Assembly (NCBI RefSeq): GCF_964656455.1
Contig: NC_135718.1
Span: 49,662,014 to 49,726,013 of the forward strand
Source: Halichoerus grypus
Taxonomy: Eukaryota; Chordata; Mammalia; Carnivora; Phocidae
Direction: 5' to 3'
Length of the DNA: 64,000 nucleotides
Shown here: positions 22,395-32,036 of the stretch, in pieces
How the letters are laid out: every line of letters begins with the position of its first letter
Position numbering within the stretch: position 1 is the stretch's first letter
Translations under genes and position numbers: made by a program
Notes under the pieces: generated by a model
Told to the model about the DNA's origin: nothing
What the model saw: the letters and a program-made list of their open reading frames with translations, nothing else
The model's database searches: none

Positions 22395-22436
<42 letters not shown>

Positions 22437-22715
22437 AGTAAAAAGGAAAAAAATAAACTACGTACACACCAAAGCATGACAGTGTTTCCTTTTGGGGACC
22501 ATCATCGGGGGAATGGGACCAGGAAGAGGAATGTGAGAGACTTCATCTTTTCCCAAATATTTTATTTCTTAATAATATATTTAAATAATATTTTTAATAA
22601 AAATTATCTGAAGTGAATACAATAAAATGTTAACACTTTTTCATATTTATGGTGGGAACATGAGTAACATTCATTATATTTTCATCAGTACTTTATTTTT
22701 TTTAAATGTTTAATG
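21420..22715 (+). repeat. Decayed L1 with internal deletions and 3' end
   Basis: AACTACATGCCAATAAATTA (reverse transcriptase region), CTTTTGGGATGCAGTTAAAGC AATACTTAG (linker region), then CAGCCACTTTGGAAAGCCATTTGG, AACACTGCCCAGCAGTTAAAATG and the 3' UTR-like AAAATGTTAACACTTTTTCA are L1 landmarks. Their order shows losses and possibly two joined fragments. All frames are broken. A (TG)n tract interrupts the 3' part. Confidence 0.65.
22396..22431 (+). repeat. (TG)n microsatellite
   Basis: Eighteen TG units without interruption, inside the L1 3' region. A tract of this length and purity is usually polymorphic. TG runs can adopt Z-form DNA. Confidence 0.97.
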
Positions 22716-23390
22716 GGAGAGCAAACAAAACCTTTCATTGTTTCCCTCAGCTCCAAGTTGCCACTAGTCTCTCCTTGGAAATGTAAGCAAGTCTTCAGTT
22801 TGGTCCTTGACAGGACTGGAATAAGATATTATCCAAGGAGGGACCCTGACTCCAACTTCTCCCTTTGTGTCGTCTCACCAATCTGGTTTGTTGAACTGAT
22901 TTCCTGGAGAACAAATCCCATCTACATTTTCAAGGCTTTCCCAAAGGGCAGTTGGAATGATATAAGCTATAACATGGCTGTGATTAACTTTGGCAACTGA
23001 AGGATTTACTGCTGTATATGTGTCCTGAGTCTGGAAACAGGCAAATAAACATCTGTGATGACCTGCATCTGCAGGGTCAGAAGCAAACAGACCTCTGAGA
23101 GGTGTCAGAGCCATGAAGAATGTTAGTGCTTCAGAATCAGAACCTGCTCTTGCCAAGATCCTGAAGCAAAGAGGGACCTTGCTGGGTAGGTACCAGCAGA
23201 GACCCTTTCTAAAAGCAGGCAATACAACTGGAAATATTATCACTGCCTTTCAGGAGAAAAGAGAAAAACTGACCACGGCAAATGTTGTGATACCCGCTTT
23301 CTGTTCTTTATTGTTCACAAAATCCAGGGGTAAATTACCCTCATTCACCTACCAAATCATGGAGACAGGCATTTCTGGAATAGTTAATGG
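22716..23390. other. Unassigned DNA
   Basis: No repeat was recognised. Two overlapping open frames of opposite strand (122 codons minus, 117 codons plus, 22875-23466) are mirror effects of low stop density; neither resembles a known protein. Confidence 0.45.
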
Positions 23391-23394
23391 GTTT

Positions 23395-23500
23395 AGATCA
23401 CCACATCCCCCTCTAGGTTCCTTGGGAAGAGGACCTGTGCCTTATTCCACAAAGTACTTCCCATAGTGCTTTGCACTGTGCTTTGGCTTTTAGTAGGTAC
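23395..23500 (+). repeat. L2 3'-end fragment
   Basis: CTCTAGGTTCCTTGGGAAGA GGACCTGTGCCTTATTCC, then CATAGTGCTTTGCACTGTGC and TTTTAGTAGGTACACC, parallels the L2 tail ('gctccttgagggcagggac...cagtgcctggcacatagtaggtgctc'). It is short and diverged. Confidence 0.5.
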
Positions 23501-23640
23501 ACCATACACACACAGGGTGGGGATAGATAGAGATATACACACATATAGCATATTACATATATAGCATATTATAAATACACTAATATATTTTTTATATGTA
23601 TACACACATAAACGGACATACTCATCAAAATTTTTTTTTC
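23501..23640 (+). repeat. Low-complexity TA/CA-rich tract
   Basis: Imperfect mixtures of ACACAC, ATATAG and TATATA units (for example ATATAGCATATTACATATATAG) and a closing T-run. The unit CATATATAGCATATTA is partly repeated. This is simple-sequence decay without a gene. Confidence 0.8.
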
Positions 23641-24713
23641 CTTTCTCCTTCCTGATCTCAGCTTGTTTTATAGAGTTTGGCCTTTGGTTAATATTATTGC
23701 ACCATCTTGGAACCCAAAATTTGGGTCTCTAATAGGCTCTTCCATTCTCCTTCAACATGTGATGAGGTGAGTTCCGAGTTGAGAGAAACCTAAGCCCATG
23801 GTTGGCTAGATGAGTAAACACCACCCAAACTTTAGTTTACAGATTCCTTGGGCTAAATAATGGACCACATAGAATAGAAACTACCAGATGGAATAGAAAG
23901 ATCTAAACATGCTGAGCTACAGGCCTTTGAGTGAGCTACTCAGAAAACTACTTTTTGCCACCCTTTAAAAAAAATGAGGTTTGCATTCAGTCTTAACTTC
24001 TCCTGTTCCTTGAGAACTGTCACCTCTCCACACCCACACTGAACTCAGACCAGGGCCCAAGCCCAGCTCTCACTTCTCACTTTTATCAGCTCTTGCAATT
24101 CCTGTCAAGTAGCATCTCCTCTTTCAGCTTTGCTCTGAGCAAGTACTTTGTACTCATTTGCTGCGCTGAGCTGAGAAGGGACCTTGAAATAAAGAGATGA
24201 AAGTCACTGTCTTCTGAAATAGCAGGGACTTTTTATGAGGTTCAGATTGGTTCAGATTGGATTCTATGAGGTTCAGATTTCTCTACCAGAGAAAAATCTC
24301 ACCCCTCAACTCCTTATTCTATAAAGCCAGCACTTTACCACGGAGGAAAGGCAAAGGCAAACACTGTTTAGAGAGTACCTGAATAGAGCTTTGCTTTCAT
24401 GGAACAAAGCGGCCTGAGGAGTCATTATCCATTCTGTCCTCTGGTTAGATACCAACAGAAGGGGCTGGGACTCATCCGCTCAGCCTTCCATCTGGGCTTT
24501 ATTTCCTCTGAGTAGAAGACATGCATTGTCCATCGGCCCACCCTCCATGGGATTTCTCCCTTCCCTGAGATTTAAGACATCCAACAAAGCCAATCACAGA
24601 CAGGGGCTTCCTCAATCAGCAAGAGGATTTGTGCTGTTTTCCTCAAAGTCAGGCTTAAGTGAAGCCTGTTATTTTCATGTGCGTTATAGATAATTAGCAA
24701 CCACAATGTAACT
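23641..24713. other. Unassigned DNA with a small local tandem repeat
   Basis: No family was recognised. At 24237-24280 the phrase GAGGTTCAGATT occurs with near copies (GGTTCAGATT three times), a local duplication. The rest is ordinary mixed sequence without exon signals. Confidence 0.45.
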
Positions 24714-24721
24714 AGAAAGAT

Positions 24722-24856
24722 TTTTTGTTTGTTTGTTTGTTTTAAGTAGGCCAGTGTGGAGCCCAATGCATGGCTTGAACTCATGACCCTGAGATCAAGA
24801 CCTGAGTTGAAATCAAGAGTTGGACATTCAACTGACTGAGCCACCCAGGTACCCCA
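24722..24856 (-). mobile_element. Old, shortened CAN-SINE
   Basis: It has the tail (GTTT)n, the body CCAGTGTGGAGCCCAATGCA, CTGAGATCAAGACCTGAGTT, and the head complement GAGCCACCCAGGTACCCC. It lacks the long GA-rich tract of younger copies, which marks an older subfamily. The target AGAAAGAT is seen at 24714-24721 and 24857-24864. Confidence 0.92.
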
Positions 24857-24864
24857 AGAAAGAT

Positions 24865-25639
24865 GTTTAATGAAATAAAAACCAAGAGAAAAACCAATAT
24901 AAACCAAAAAAGAACAAGATTGAATTGGCTGATTTTAATTTCCAAGCTCTCATAGTAAAAATCACTTGTCTATTCCAAAAGATTTCAAATATTCTGGCAT
25001 CCAACAAAGACAACCTGTAAAATGCCAAAATATCACCTTACGACCCATGGCAAGTTAAAATCTAGATAGCTGATAGTGATAGGTATATGAAAAATTCCAT
25101 CTTCCATGGCTAGAAAAAGCAAAGCTGTGGTCAAAACATAAATGTGGATAAAACACTTTAAATTCTATGATATACTGTACTGACAGCTAGCAAAGTGATA
25201 TTGAAAAGGTTTCTTCTGTTAAGTTCCCTTAGTTTTTCTCAATATAATACTAGCTATTATAAATATCATGGTCCCATGTGTTTGCTGTCCCAGAATCCCC
25301 AAAAGCTAACTAGTATAATCCAGTCAGCAAAGTACTGAAATAAAACTGCAAATTCTAGACAGGAGCCAAGCTCTCAGAGTCCTGAGCATCACCCACAGAT
25401 GTGATGCAGGAATTGAGGGTGGGCAATGGACCATCAGTGGAAGGCTACACACTATCCAGCTTGAGCTATAAACATTTTGAAAGGAGAATTTGTAAGAGAA
25501 TGCACAATAGAAAGACCTTTAAACTGAACAAATATATACCTGACAGGTTTAGCATCTGGAAATGTACACAACTCTTTGCCTTAACTGAACTAAGTTCAGG
25601 TCCAAGGAACTTTGTACTGTTTTTATGATTCTAGGGAGA
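24865..25639. other. Unassigned AT-rich DNA
   Basis: No repeat or exon was recognised. A 75-codon plus-strand open frame (25401-25628) is unremarkable. Confidence 0.45.
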
Positions 25640-25815
25640 AGAAGGTGGCATGGTGCTGTCGAAGAATACCAGATAAGGGATGAAGACACTGACATGCTAT
25701 TCCTGATTCTACATCTAATTAATCCATGGCCATGCTTTTTGCCTCAGTTTCCTCATCTGTTATATCAGGATGCTAGATCAGTTCACTGTGATGGCTTCTA
25801 CAAACTTTGAAACTG
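25640..25815 (+). repeat. MIR element
   Basis: The core phrase TTTTTGCCTCAGTTTCCTCATCTGTTATATCAGGATG is split here as CCTCAGTTTCCTCATCTG plus its flanks and is diagnostic of MIR. The upstream part (TGACATGCTATTCCTGATTC) matches the body weakly. Confidence 0.8.
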
Positions 25816-26394
25816 TACAATTTTATGGGACCGAAATGAGGTGAATCTTCACTGGTTCTCCTTCAAATAAAGAAAGAGAAAATAAATACAAGAAAGGAAA
25901 GATGATCGCATCTTCCTTCTGAAAGTGAAATCCTCTGCATTAGAAGACAACCGGAAACCACAGAAAGAGCTTATTCATTACATGAGGCTTGCCTCAGAAG
26001 CTCAGCAAAGACAAGTTAGAAATGTTTCTAAGAATTCCTAAAAAGAGAAGTCAACTGACGGTAAAGATAAAAGAGACCTCAGATGTGATTTTGTTTACCT
26101 TCTCATTTTAAGGTGAAGAACCTCAGCCTCTGAGAGGGGAAGCAAGGTTGTGAAAAAATGTAAAATGCCTGATAGATCTCAGTCATGCGACCCCGCCTTC
26201 AGGCAGTTTTTCTTTGGTTACTTCATTCCACTAAATGTCTTCACTTTGACAGACAATAACACCTTTCTTGTAGAAGACCAAGGTAAAGCTCTAACAATCG
26301 CAAATTAACTCTGTATGCCAGATGAAACATACTCTCAGGACACTAGTCTTATACTAATCTTCAGGAATTCCAATGGACATGAGGATTTTCATCA
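25816..26394. other. Unassigned DNA
   Basis: No firm repeat call. Near 26090-26150 the phrase CTCATTTTAAGGTGAAGAACCTC followed by TGAGAGGGGAAGCAAGG weakly resembles a reversed MIR. No exon is visible. Confidence 0.4.
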
Positions 26395-26432
26395 AAACAA
26401 CTGAATTAAAAAGAAACAACTGAATTAAAAAG
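26395..26432 (+). repeat. Perfect 19-bp tandem duplication
   Basis: The unit AAACAACTGAATTAAAAAG occurs twice without gap or mismatch. The second unit overlaps the left target copy of the SINE that follows, so it lies directly at an L1-type insertion site. Confidence 0.95.
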
Positions 26433-26442
26433 AAATACTTGT

Positions 26443-26616
26443 CGGAGTGCCTGGGTGGCTCAGTCGGTTAAGCATCCTACTCTTGATTTCAGCTCAGGTC
26501 ATGATCTCAGGGTTGTGAGATTGAGCTCTGTGCTCAGCAGGGAGTCTGCTTAAGACTCTTTCTCTCCTTTTCTCTCTGCCCCTTCCCTGCTACAATGAAT
26601 AAATCTTGAAAAAAAA
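26443..26616 (+). mobile_element. CAN-SINE, older subfamily
   Basis: It has the head GGAGTGCCTGGGTGGCTCAG, then TACTCTTGATTTCAGCTCAG, GAGCTCTGTGCTCAGCAGGG and a short CT tract before AATAAATCTTG and A12. The target AAAAGAAATACTTGTC is repeated on the right as AAAAGAAATACTAGTC. It lacks the CACTCCCCCTGCTTGTG tract of the major arctoid type. Confidence 0.95.
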
Positions 26617-26631
26617 AAAGAAATACTAGTC

Positions 26632-26809
26632 TAAATCAGTGCTTTTCACAAACACTGGTCCATTGAAATTTGAAAATAACTCTCCAAAATTTTTTTGGAT
26701 ATTCATGGCAGAGATAGAGTGGCTGGCAGATAGGAAATAGCTGAAACCATGAAAATACTGCTTCAGGGAGCATGGTGCCACACAAACTTCACCTCTGTCT
26801 TACCCACCC
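26632..26809. other. Short unassigned spacer
   Basis: Between a SINE and an L1 3' end. Nothing was recognised apart from a C-rich run (CCCACCCCACCCCCC) at the L1 junction. Confidence 0.5.
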
Positions 26810-27545
26810 CACCCCCCTTATTAACACATTTTCTTTTTAGAGAAGTTTAAGGTTTACACCAAAATTGAAGAGAAGGTATGGAGATCTCCTGTGTATTCCC
26901 TGCCCTCAAACATGTGTAGCCTGCCCCATTATCAACATCTCCCAATAGAATGCTACATTTGTTACAATAGATGAACCTGTATCAATACCCCATCATCACC
27001 CAATATCCATGGTTTACATTAGGGTTCACTCTTGGGGTTATACATTTTGTGGGTTTGGACAAATGTGTAATGACATGTACCCATCATTATAGTATTATAC
27101 AGAGTATTTTCACTGCCCTAAAAATCCTCTGTGCTCCACCTATTCATCCCTCCCCCCAGCCCTCTAATCCCTGGCAACCACTGATCTCTTTACTTTTCCA
27201 TAGTTTTGCCTTTTCCAATGTGTCATGTGGTTGGAATCATATAGCATGTAGCCTTCTCAGATTGGCTTCTTTCACTAAGTAATATGCATTTAAGTTTCCT
27301 CCATGCCTTCTTATGGCTTGATAGCTCATTTTCTTTTAGCACTGAATAATATTCCATTGTCTGGATGTACCATAATTTATATATCCACCCACCTATTGAG
27401 AAACATATTGGTTCCATTCAAGTTTTGGCAATTATGAATAAAGCTGCTGTAAACCCCTGTGTGCAGATTTCTGTGTGGATATATTTTCAGCTCCTTTGGG
27501 TAAATACCAAGATGTATGATTGCTGTATCACCTCTGGCTTTGCAG
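26810..27545 (-). repeat. L1 3'-end fragment, reverse orientation (L1MA/L1MB-like)
   Basis: Plus-strand phrases GTTTACACCAAAATTGAAGAG, CTCTAATCCCTGGCAACCAC, GCACTGAATAATATTCCATTGT, AATTATGAATAAAGCTGCTG and CAGCTCCTTTGGGTAAATACC are reverse complements of the L1 ORF2 end and 3' UTR. It is 5'-truncated (ends near 27545), as most L1 copies are. Frames are broken; open frames of 103 and 64 codons here are repeat-derived. Confidence 0.85.
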
Positions 27546-27904
27546 CTTAGAATCTAGGAGAGGTAATGAATAAGTCCTATTACATGTGGTCATTTTGGCC
27601 ACAAAATAAAAACAGAAAACCTACTTGAGCTTAGGCAAATACCAGGCATGACACATGTATGTAAATGTTAAGGAGTCTTTGAAAGGGGAGCAAGAAGTGC
27701 ATAGCTGGGGAGAGGAGTGCAAGGCACAGCAGTGCAGGTCCACGTCCTGCTGGATGGAGCTAAAGAAGCAGGCAATTCTGCCCATTACATTCTGAAACCT
27801 TTCTGGGAGAGGAAGATTTAGGTGGATGGTTAATGCATGAAAGATATGGCTTTACGTTTGCTTTGGCCTGAGTGTGTTTGTTGTTGTTGTTGTTGTTTTT
27901 ACTC
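27546..27904. other. Unassigned DNA with a (TTG)n tract
   Basis: No family was recognised in the body. At about 27877-27896 there are six to seven GTT units, a short microsatellite. It directly precedes a MIR. Confidence 0.5.
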
Positions 27905-28100
27905 TGGATTTACCTCTTTATATGCATTATCTGATTAATAGTCCCAAAACTCTTATGAGTTACATATTATTGGTATCCTTATTTTACAGATGACAGAACT
28001 GTAATACTCAGAAGGTCAGTAATTTTCTCAAGGTCCCACAGACAGTAAGGGGTAAAATGAGGACTAAAAACTGAAACTGACCATGTAACTATTGTTTTTC
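27905..28100 (-). repeat. MIR element, reverse orientation
   Basis: TATGCATTATCTGATTAATAG, TTATTTTACAGATGACAGAAC and TTTTCTCAAGGTCCCACAGAC follow the reversed MIR ('...catttaatcctcac...ccattttacagatgaggaaac...cccaaggtcacacag'). Confidence 0.8.
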
Positions 28101-28794
28101 CACATTGTCCCCCAAAGTTGGGAGAAACTGAGAAGTGAATTCTGTTGAGAAATGGATTCCAATTGACTTGATTTCCCTTACCCTTAATTGCCATAAGCAA
28201 AATCCTAAGTCAGAGAAAGAGAAAAGGAGAAAGAGACCATCCCAAGATGAAAAAGTCACCCTATAACATAACTCATGAACCATCTGGGGTATGTTCCCTC
28301 CTGTGTAAATAATGAAGAAGCTGTTGATGGAAGGAACACAAGTGGAGGATTTACCAGTGAGAAGGAATATGAGAAGAAAAGATTCTTAGGTTGGCTTATT
28401 ATGAGCCCAGCCAATTATAAGCAGCACATTTTGACAACACTGTAAATAATACACTTCTGTCAGAGTCAGCTGATGGAGATTTTCTGTTCAATATATTGTC
28501 ATAGACACATGATGAAGGGGAGACGTTGGATGGCATATGCAGTACACAGGAATAAATATGTGAATAATCTCACAGGCTTTGAGACTTCCAAATACTAACT
28601 ATGACAGATATGAACTACGGTGCATTCCATTCTAAGACTAGGGAACTAATGATGATAAGTTGAACAGTATAATATCCATCTTTACAGCATGCGGCTGTAT
28701 CTGATGGTTATGCTTGAAGGGACATCATTTGACCTGGCCTATTTCCAGTCATGTAATAATGAGAAGTGTTTAACTGAGTCAGATGGAGTGTTAG
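28101..28794. other. Unassigned DNA
   Basis: No repeat, exon or RNA gene was recognised. Confidence 0.45.
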
Positions 28795-28930
28795 CACTAA
28801 AAAGGATCTGAAATCATCCACCACTACCCTCCCATTGTATAAATGAAGGAAATAAGACTAAATGAAGTTAACAGCCCTGCCTAAGATCAGTAATAAAGCC
28901 ACTTAAAGACAGTTCTCCTAAACTCAGCAA
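28795..28930 (-). repeat. MIR-like fragment, reverse orientation
   Basis: TCATCCACCACTACCCTCCC ATTGTATAAATGAAGGAAAT and CTGCCTAAGATCAGTAATAA follow the pattern 'cattttacagatgaggaaactgag...gcccaaggtcacacag' with many changes. Confidence 0.5.
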
Positions 28931-29164
28931 AACTACAAGATTGCTGACCATATTTTGTGTCTAAATGGGGTAGTGGGGAAATGGAGGCCATCTGGGGTGA
29001 GAGGGAACACCTTCAATTTGTTATTATCCTGAACCATGAGCAGAGAAGATGATTTATTCAGCACTTGAAGAGATGCATTGTTGCTTAGTCAATTGGTCCA
29101 CAAACGATAGGATTCATAACATCCAATATTAGGTAACATCATCTAATTTTACATGGCCAATGAA

Positions 29165-29365
29165 CTTCTTCCAAGTTCCAACTCTTCCAGGAGGGCTTCC
29201 TGGACTATGCTGCTCTCTCTCCCTCTGCAGTATGTATAAGCATTGCCTACCACAACTTGGTAACATTGGCTCATAAAGTATGCTGGATTCTTTAGCCATT
29301 TATATCTTTAACTATCTATTTAGAAAGTCAATTACTTGAACTTGAGGACTGTAGCTCACAAGAAG
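29165..29365 (+). repeat. L2 3'-region fragment
   Basis: TTCCAACTCTTCCAGGAGGG CTTCCTGGACTATGCTGC, then TATCTATTTAGAAAGTCAAT and ACTTGAACTTGAGGACTGTAG, matches the L2 order 'cctccaggaagccttccctgac...actagactgtgagctcctcgagggcagggac'. Confidence 0.55.
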
Positions 29366-31239
29366 CTCCCAATATTTACCCCACTTCAGTTTATGAAAGG
29401 TTTCATAGGAATGCTCTACGTTCTGAGAGAGGGGTAAACCTGTACTTGGAGAGAGCCCCAAAAGACCCTCCCCCACCCACGCCCCTGCACCGACCTCAGG
29501 GGTTGTCATTGCTACTGTCATTGCATACAGCCATGACACTTTGTGAGCCTGTGTTCGAAGTGAGGACCAGTGAGCGCTTCTAACCCTCCTGTCTCCCAGG
29601 TGAGAAGAGTCAAATCCAGAGGTTGCTCAGGGGTTAGTCCCAAGGTTTACACCCACTTGAATGAGATTAGGGAACTCACAGAATTCCTGGTAACAGAGGC
29701 AATATCTTTCTTTCTCATTGGCTTAGGACACATCTTTCAGCTGGACCCTCTCTCTGTTAAGAATTGAGCAGTACAAAGGAAGAACAGTGTTTCTGAATTA
29801 GAAGAAGAGATTATGCATTAACAATGATGCACCCCAAACCCAGTCAACCACAGCTCAGGCAAATCTATGTAATGGGCCCTAATTAGTAAAATTCCTAGTA
29901 ATATTAGGAAATAAGCTAATGTCACACATTTAAATATCACACATAGCTCTCTCCGAGCATTCCTGCCTCGCAAAATTTTCCATGAAATTAAAAACATCCT
30001 CTTTGGGGCTTGCAGTCATTTCTTCTAGAGTCTGAAATCTACCTGTGTGCTTTTGTGTCACAGAGTATTACCCAAGAAAAAAATTTGTATGTTTGTCTTT
30101 GTCATGTTCAAATTTAAATTAGGTAAAATATTAATGGAGTAAGCAGCCAAAAATTAATTTCACTCATGTTTATATTGTTAAAATAAAAAACTGAGTTCAA
30201 ATACAAAGTATTCATTTTGTATTTATTGATTTTAACTCTCCATTATAGTCGGTTAGGCTCAATTTTGACAATACAGTGTATGTACATACGGCAAGTGTAT
30301 ACATATACATTGAATATATATCTATAAATTGCCAGAAAATTGACAAATTTTATAAAAAAATATCCTCGCGTTTGAATCATCCAAAAGCCATCTGAACACA
30401 AATTAACATATACATTTGGATTCAAATTTGCGAAACAGCATGAGAAATAGCTTTCTTAACTCCACAGTAATAAAGAATCAAGAAACAGATATTTTTTCAA
30501 TTTCTTCCCATTACATTTTATGTCCACATTTAGATGTATCTGGGAAGATCTCTAAACTGACACCACTGTGAGAGGCCCCTGGGATTCACAAATATCATTT
30601 CCATGACACTCAGAAAACTGGGGGAAAAGAGGAAAATGTGAGCGGCGATAAATTGGAGCTAATCTCTTTCTGCCACAACCTGAAATGATACTTGGCCAGG
30701 TAATCTCCCCATCCTCCATGCTGTAATAAGAGCTTGTCTATCTCTCCCAGATGCCCAACCTGAGTACTGGTATCTTCCCCAAATGCTTGTACTAGAAATT
30801 TCCTAACAGGATTCCAAGGCTCTGAAAGAAAAAGAAAAATGAAAAATAATTCTGTCATGCAATAAGCATTGTAAGTTTGAAGAAAAAGCAAAGCCTGGTG
30901 TTTCAGGTCTGCAATAAATAAAACAAATAATGGATTCTTTTGGGTCATAAAGCTCAACCAACCATAAAATGTGCAAAGAGCCTCTGACAAAGGTCCTCTA
31001 AGCCTTCTGGGGCCCCATTTGATGTGGCACTGCTTTGAAAGCCCTAACCTGGCCCTGCCCCACTACCTATCCATTTCTTATCCAAGAAAGAACATTCTTG
31101 GATCTAAACATGAAGGCAGCACAGAGTAGCTCCAGGCCTGCCTGGGAGCTGTGATCACACTGTGATTTTGTATTTTGATCATGTCTTTGGAAAGAGATGA
31201 TCACAAGGACATCACCGTTTTGCACTAACAGAAAGTGAA
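29366..31239. other. Unassigned DNA, about 1.9 kb
   Basis: No repeats were recognised. The part at 29870-30260 is AT-rich with several TAATTA-type cores (GGCCCTAATTAGTAAAATTC, AAAAATTAATTTCACTC) and no simple-sequence decay, which would fit conserved non-coding DNA. A 126-codon minus-strand open frame (30610-30990) has no recognisable domain and no splice context. Confidence 0.4.
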
Positions 31240-31400
31240 ACCGCATTAGGAAGAGATCACTGCCTCGGACTAGTTGGGTGACTTTGGACGAATCACTTAA
31301 CTCTCCTGATCTTCAGCTTTCTCATGTGGAAATTAGTGATAGAACCCACCTCATGGTTGTTGTGAGGATAAAAGAAAGTAAGCAAGGTAAAGCCCTTAGT
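31240..31400 (+). repeat. MIR element
   Basis: GTTGGGTGACTTTGGACGAA TCACTTAACTCTCCTGATC, TCATGTGGAAATTAGTGATA and TCATGGTTGTTGTGAGGATA are the successive MIR blocks. It is well kept for its age. Confidence 0.85.
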
Positions 31401-31899
31401 GGAGGGTTGTTCTAGAGGAAGCATCAGCGGTAGTCCTCTTCCTTTACTTTGGTGGGGAAAGTGGGTCTCAATCCAGAGGTGTGGCCTATCAGAAATTCAA
31501 TCCAACAAGCATCCTAAAGTCGGTAAGGAAAGGACGCAATGCACCCATTCTGCTTTCCCTGTGGCTCCTTCTCGAAAGGTTGACGCTTCTTCCTCTGCAC
31601 ACACACTTTCTGTCACACAGAGGCTTGGTGCTAATGTCACCAGATTCTGTGAGTTATCTTCTCATCTTCTTGTCTGGTTTTACAGTTACCTGTTGGCACG
31701 TCTGTTTTCCTCATCAGGTGTACATCACTTGAGTTCATGGATCATGATCTACTCAGAGCCCTGAACCCAGAGAAACCTCCCCGGAACTCTGAGCACAGGT
31801 CTGCAATAAACATATTGGGCAGGGGTGAGGTAGGAGGGTGGGGGTGGGGGGTGTGTGAAACCCACCAAAAAGAAAAAAACAACAACTAAATTGTCAGAA
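31401..31899. other. Unassigned DNA with a G-rich run
   Basis: No repeat was recognised. At 31817-31853 the plus strand is G-rich (GAGGGTGGGGGTGGGGGGTG), giving several G-runs that could form a quadruplex only if long loops are allowed. Overlapping open frames (121 and 83 codons, 31399-31764) have no domain features. Confidence 0.45.
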
Positions 31900-32036
31900 G
31901 AAGCTTTACTTTTATCTCGGCTCTGGCAACCAGTATCTCTTTAACCTTGGAAAAATCACTTAATTTCTTGGGACATCAGCTTCCTCATCTGTAAAGATAA
32001 TCTCCAATTCCCTTTGTTGCTCTAAAATTCTACAAC
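31900..32036 (+). repeat. MIR element
   Basis: CTTTAACCTTGGAAAAATCACTTAATTTC, then CATCAGCTTCCTCATCTGTAA, is the MIR core. The upstream CTCGGCTCTGGCAACCAGTA fits the body. Confidence 0.75.

Noticed and set aside
22875..23466. Overlapping 122- and 117-codon open frames on opposite strands
   Set aside because: Mirror frames in a stop-poor stretch; neither has a known domain, and the right part is an L2 tail.
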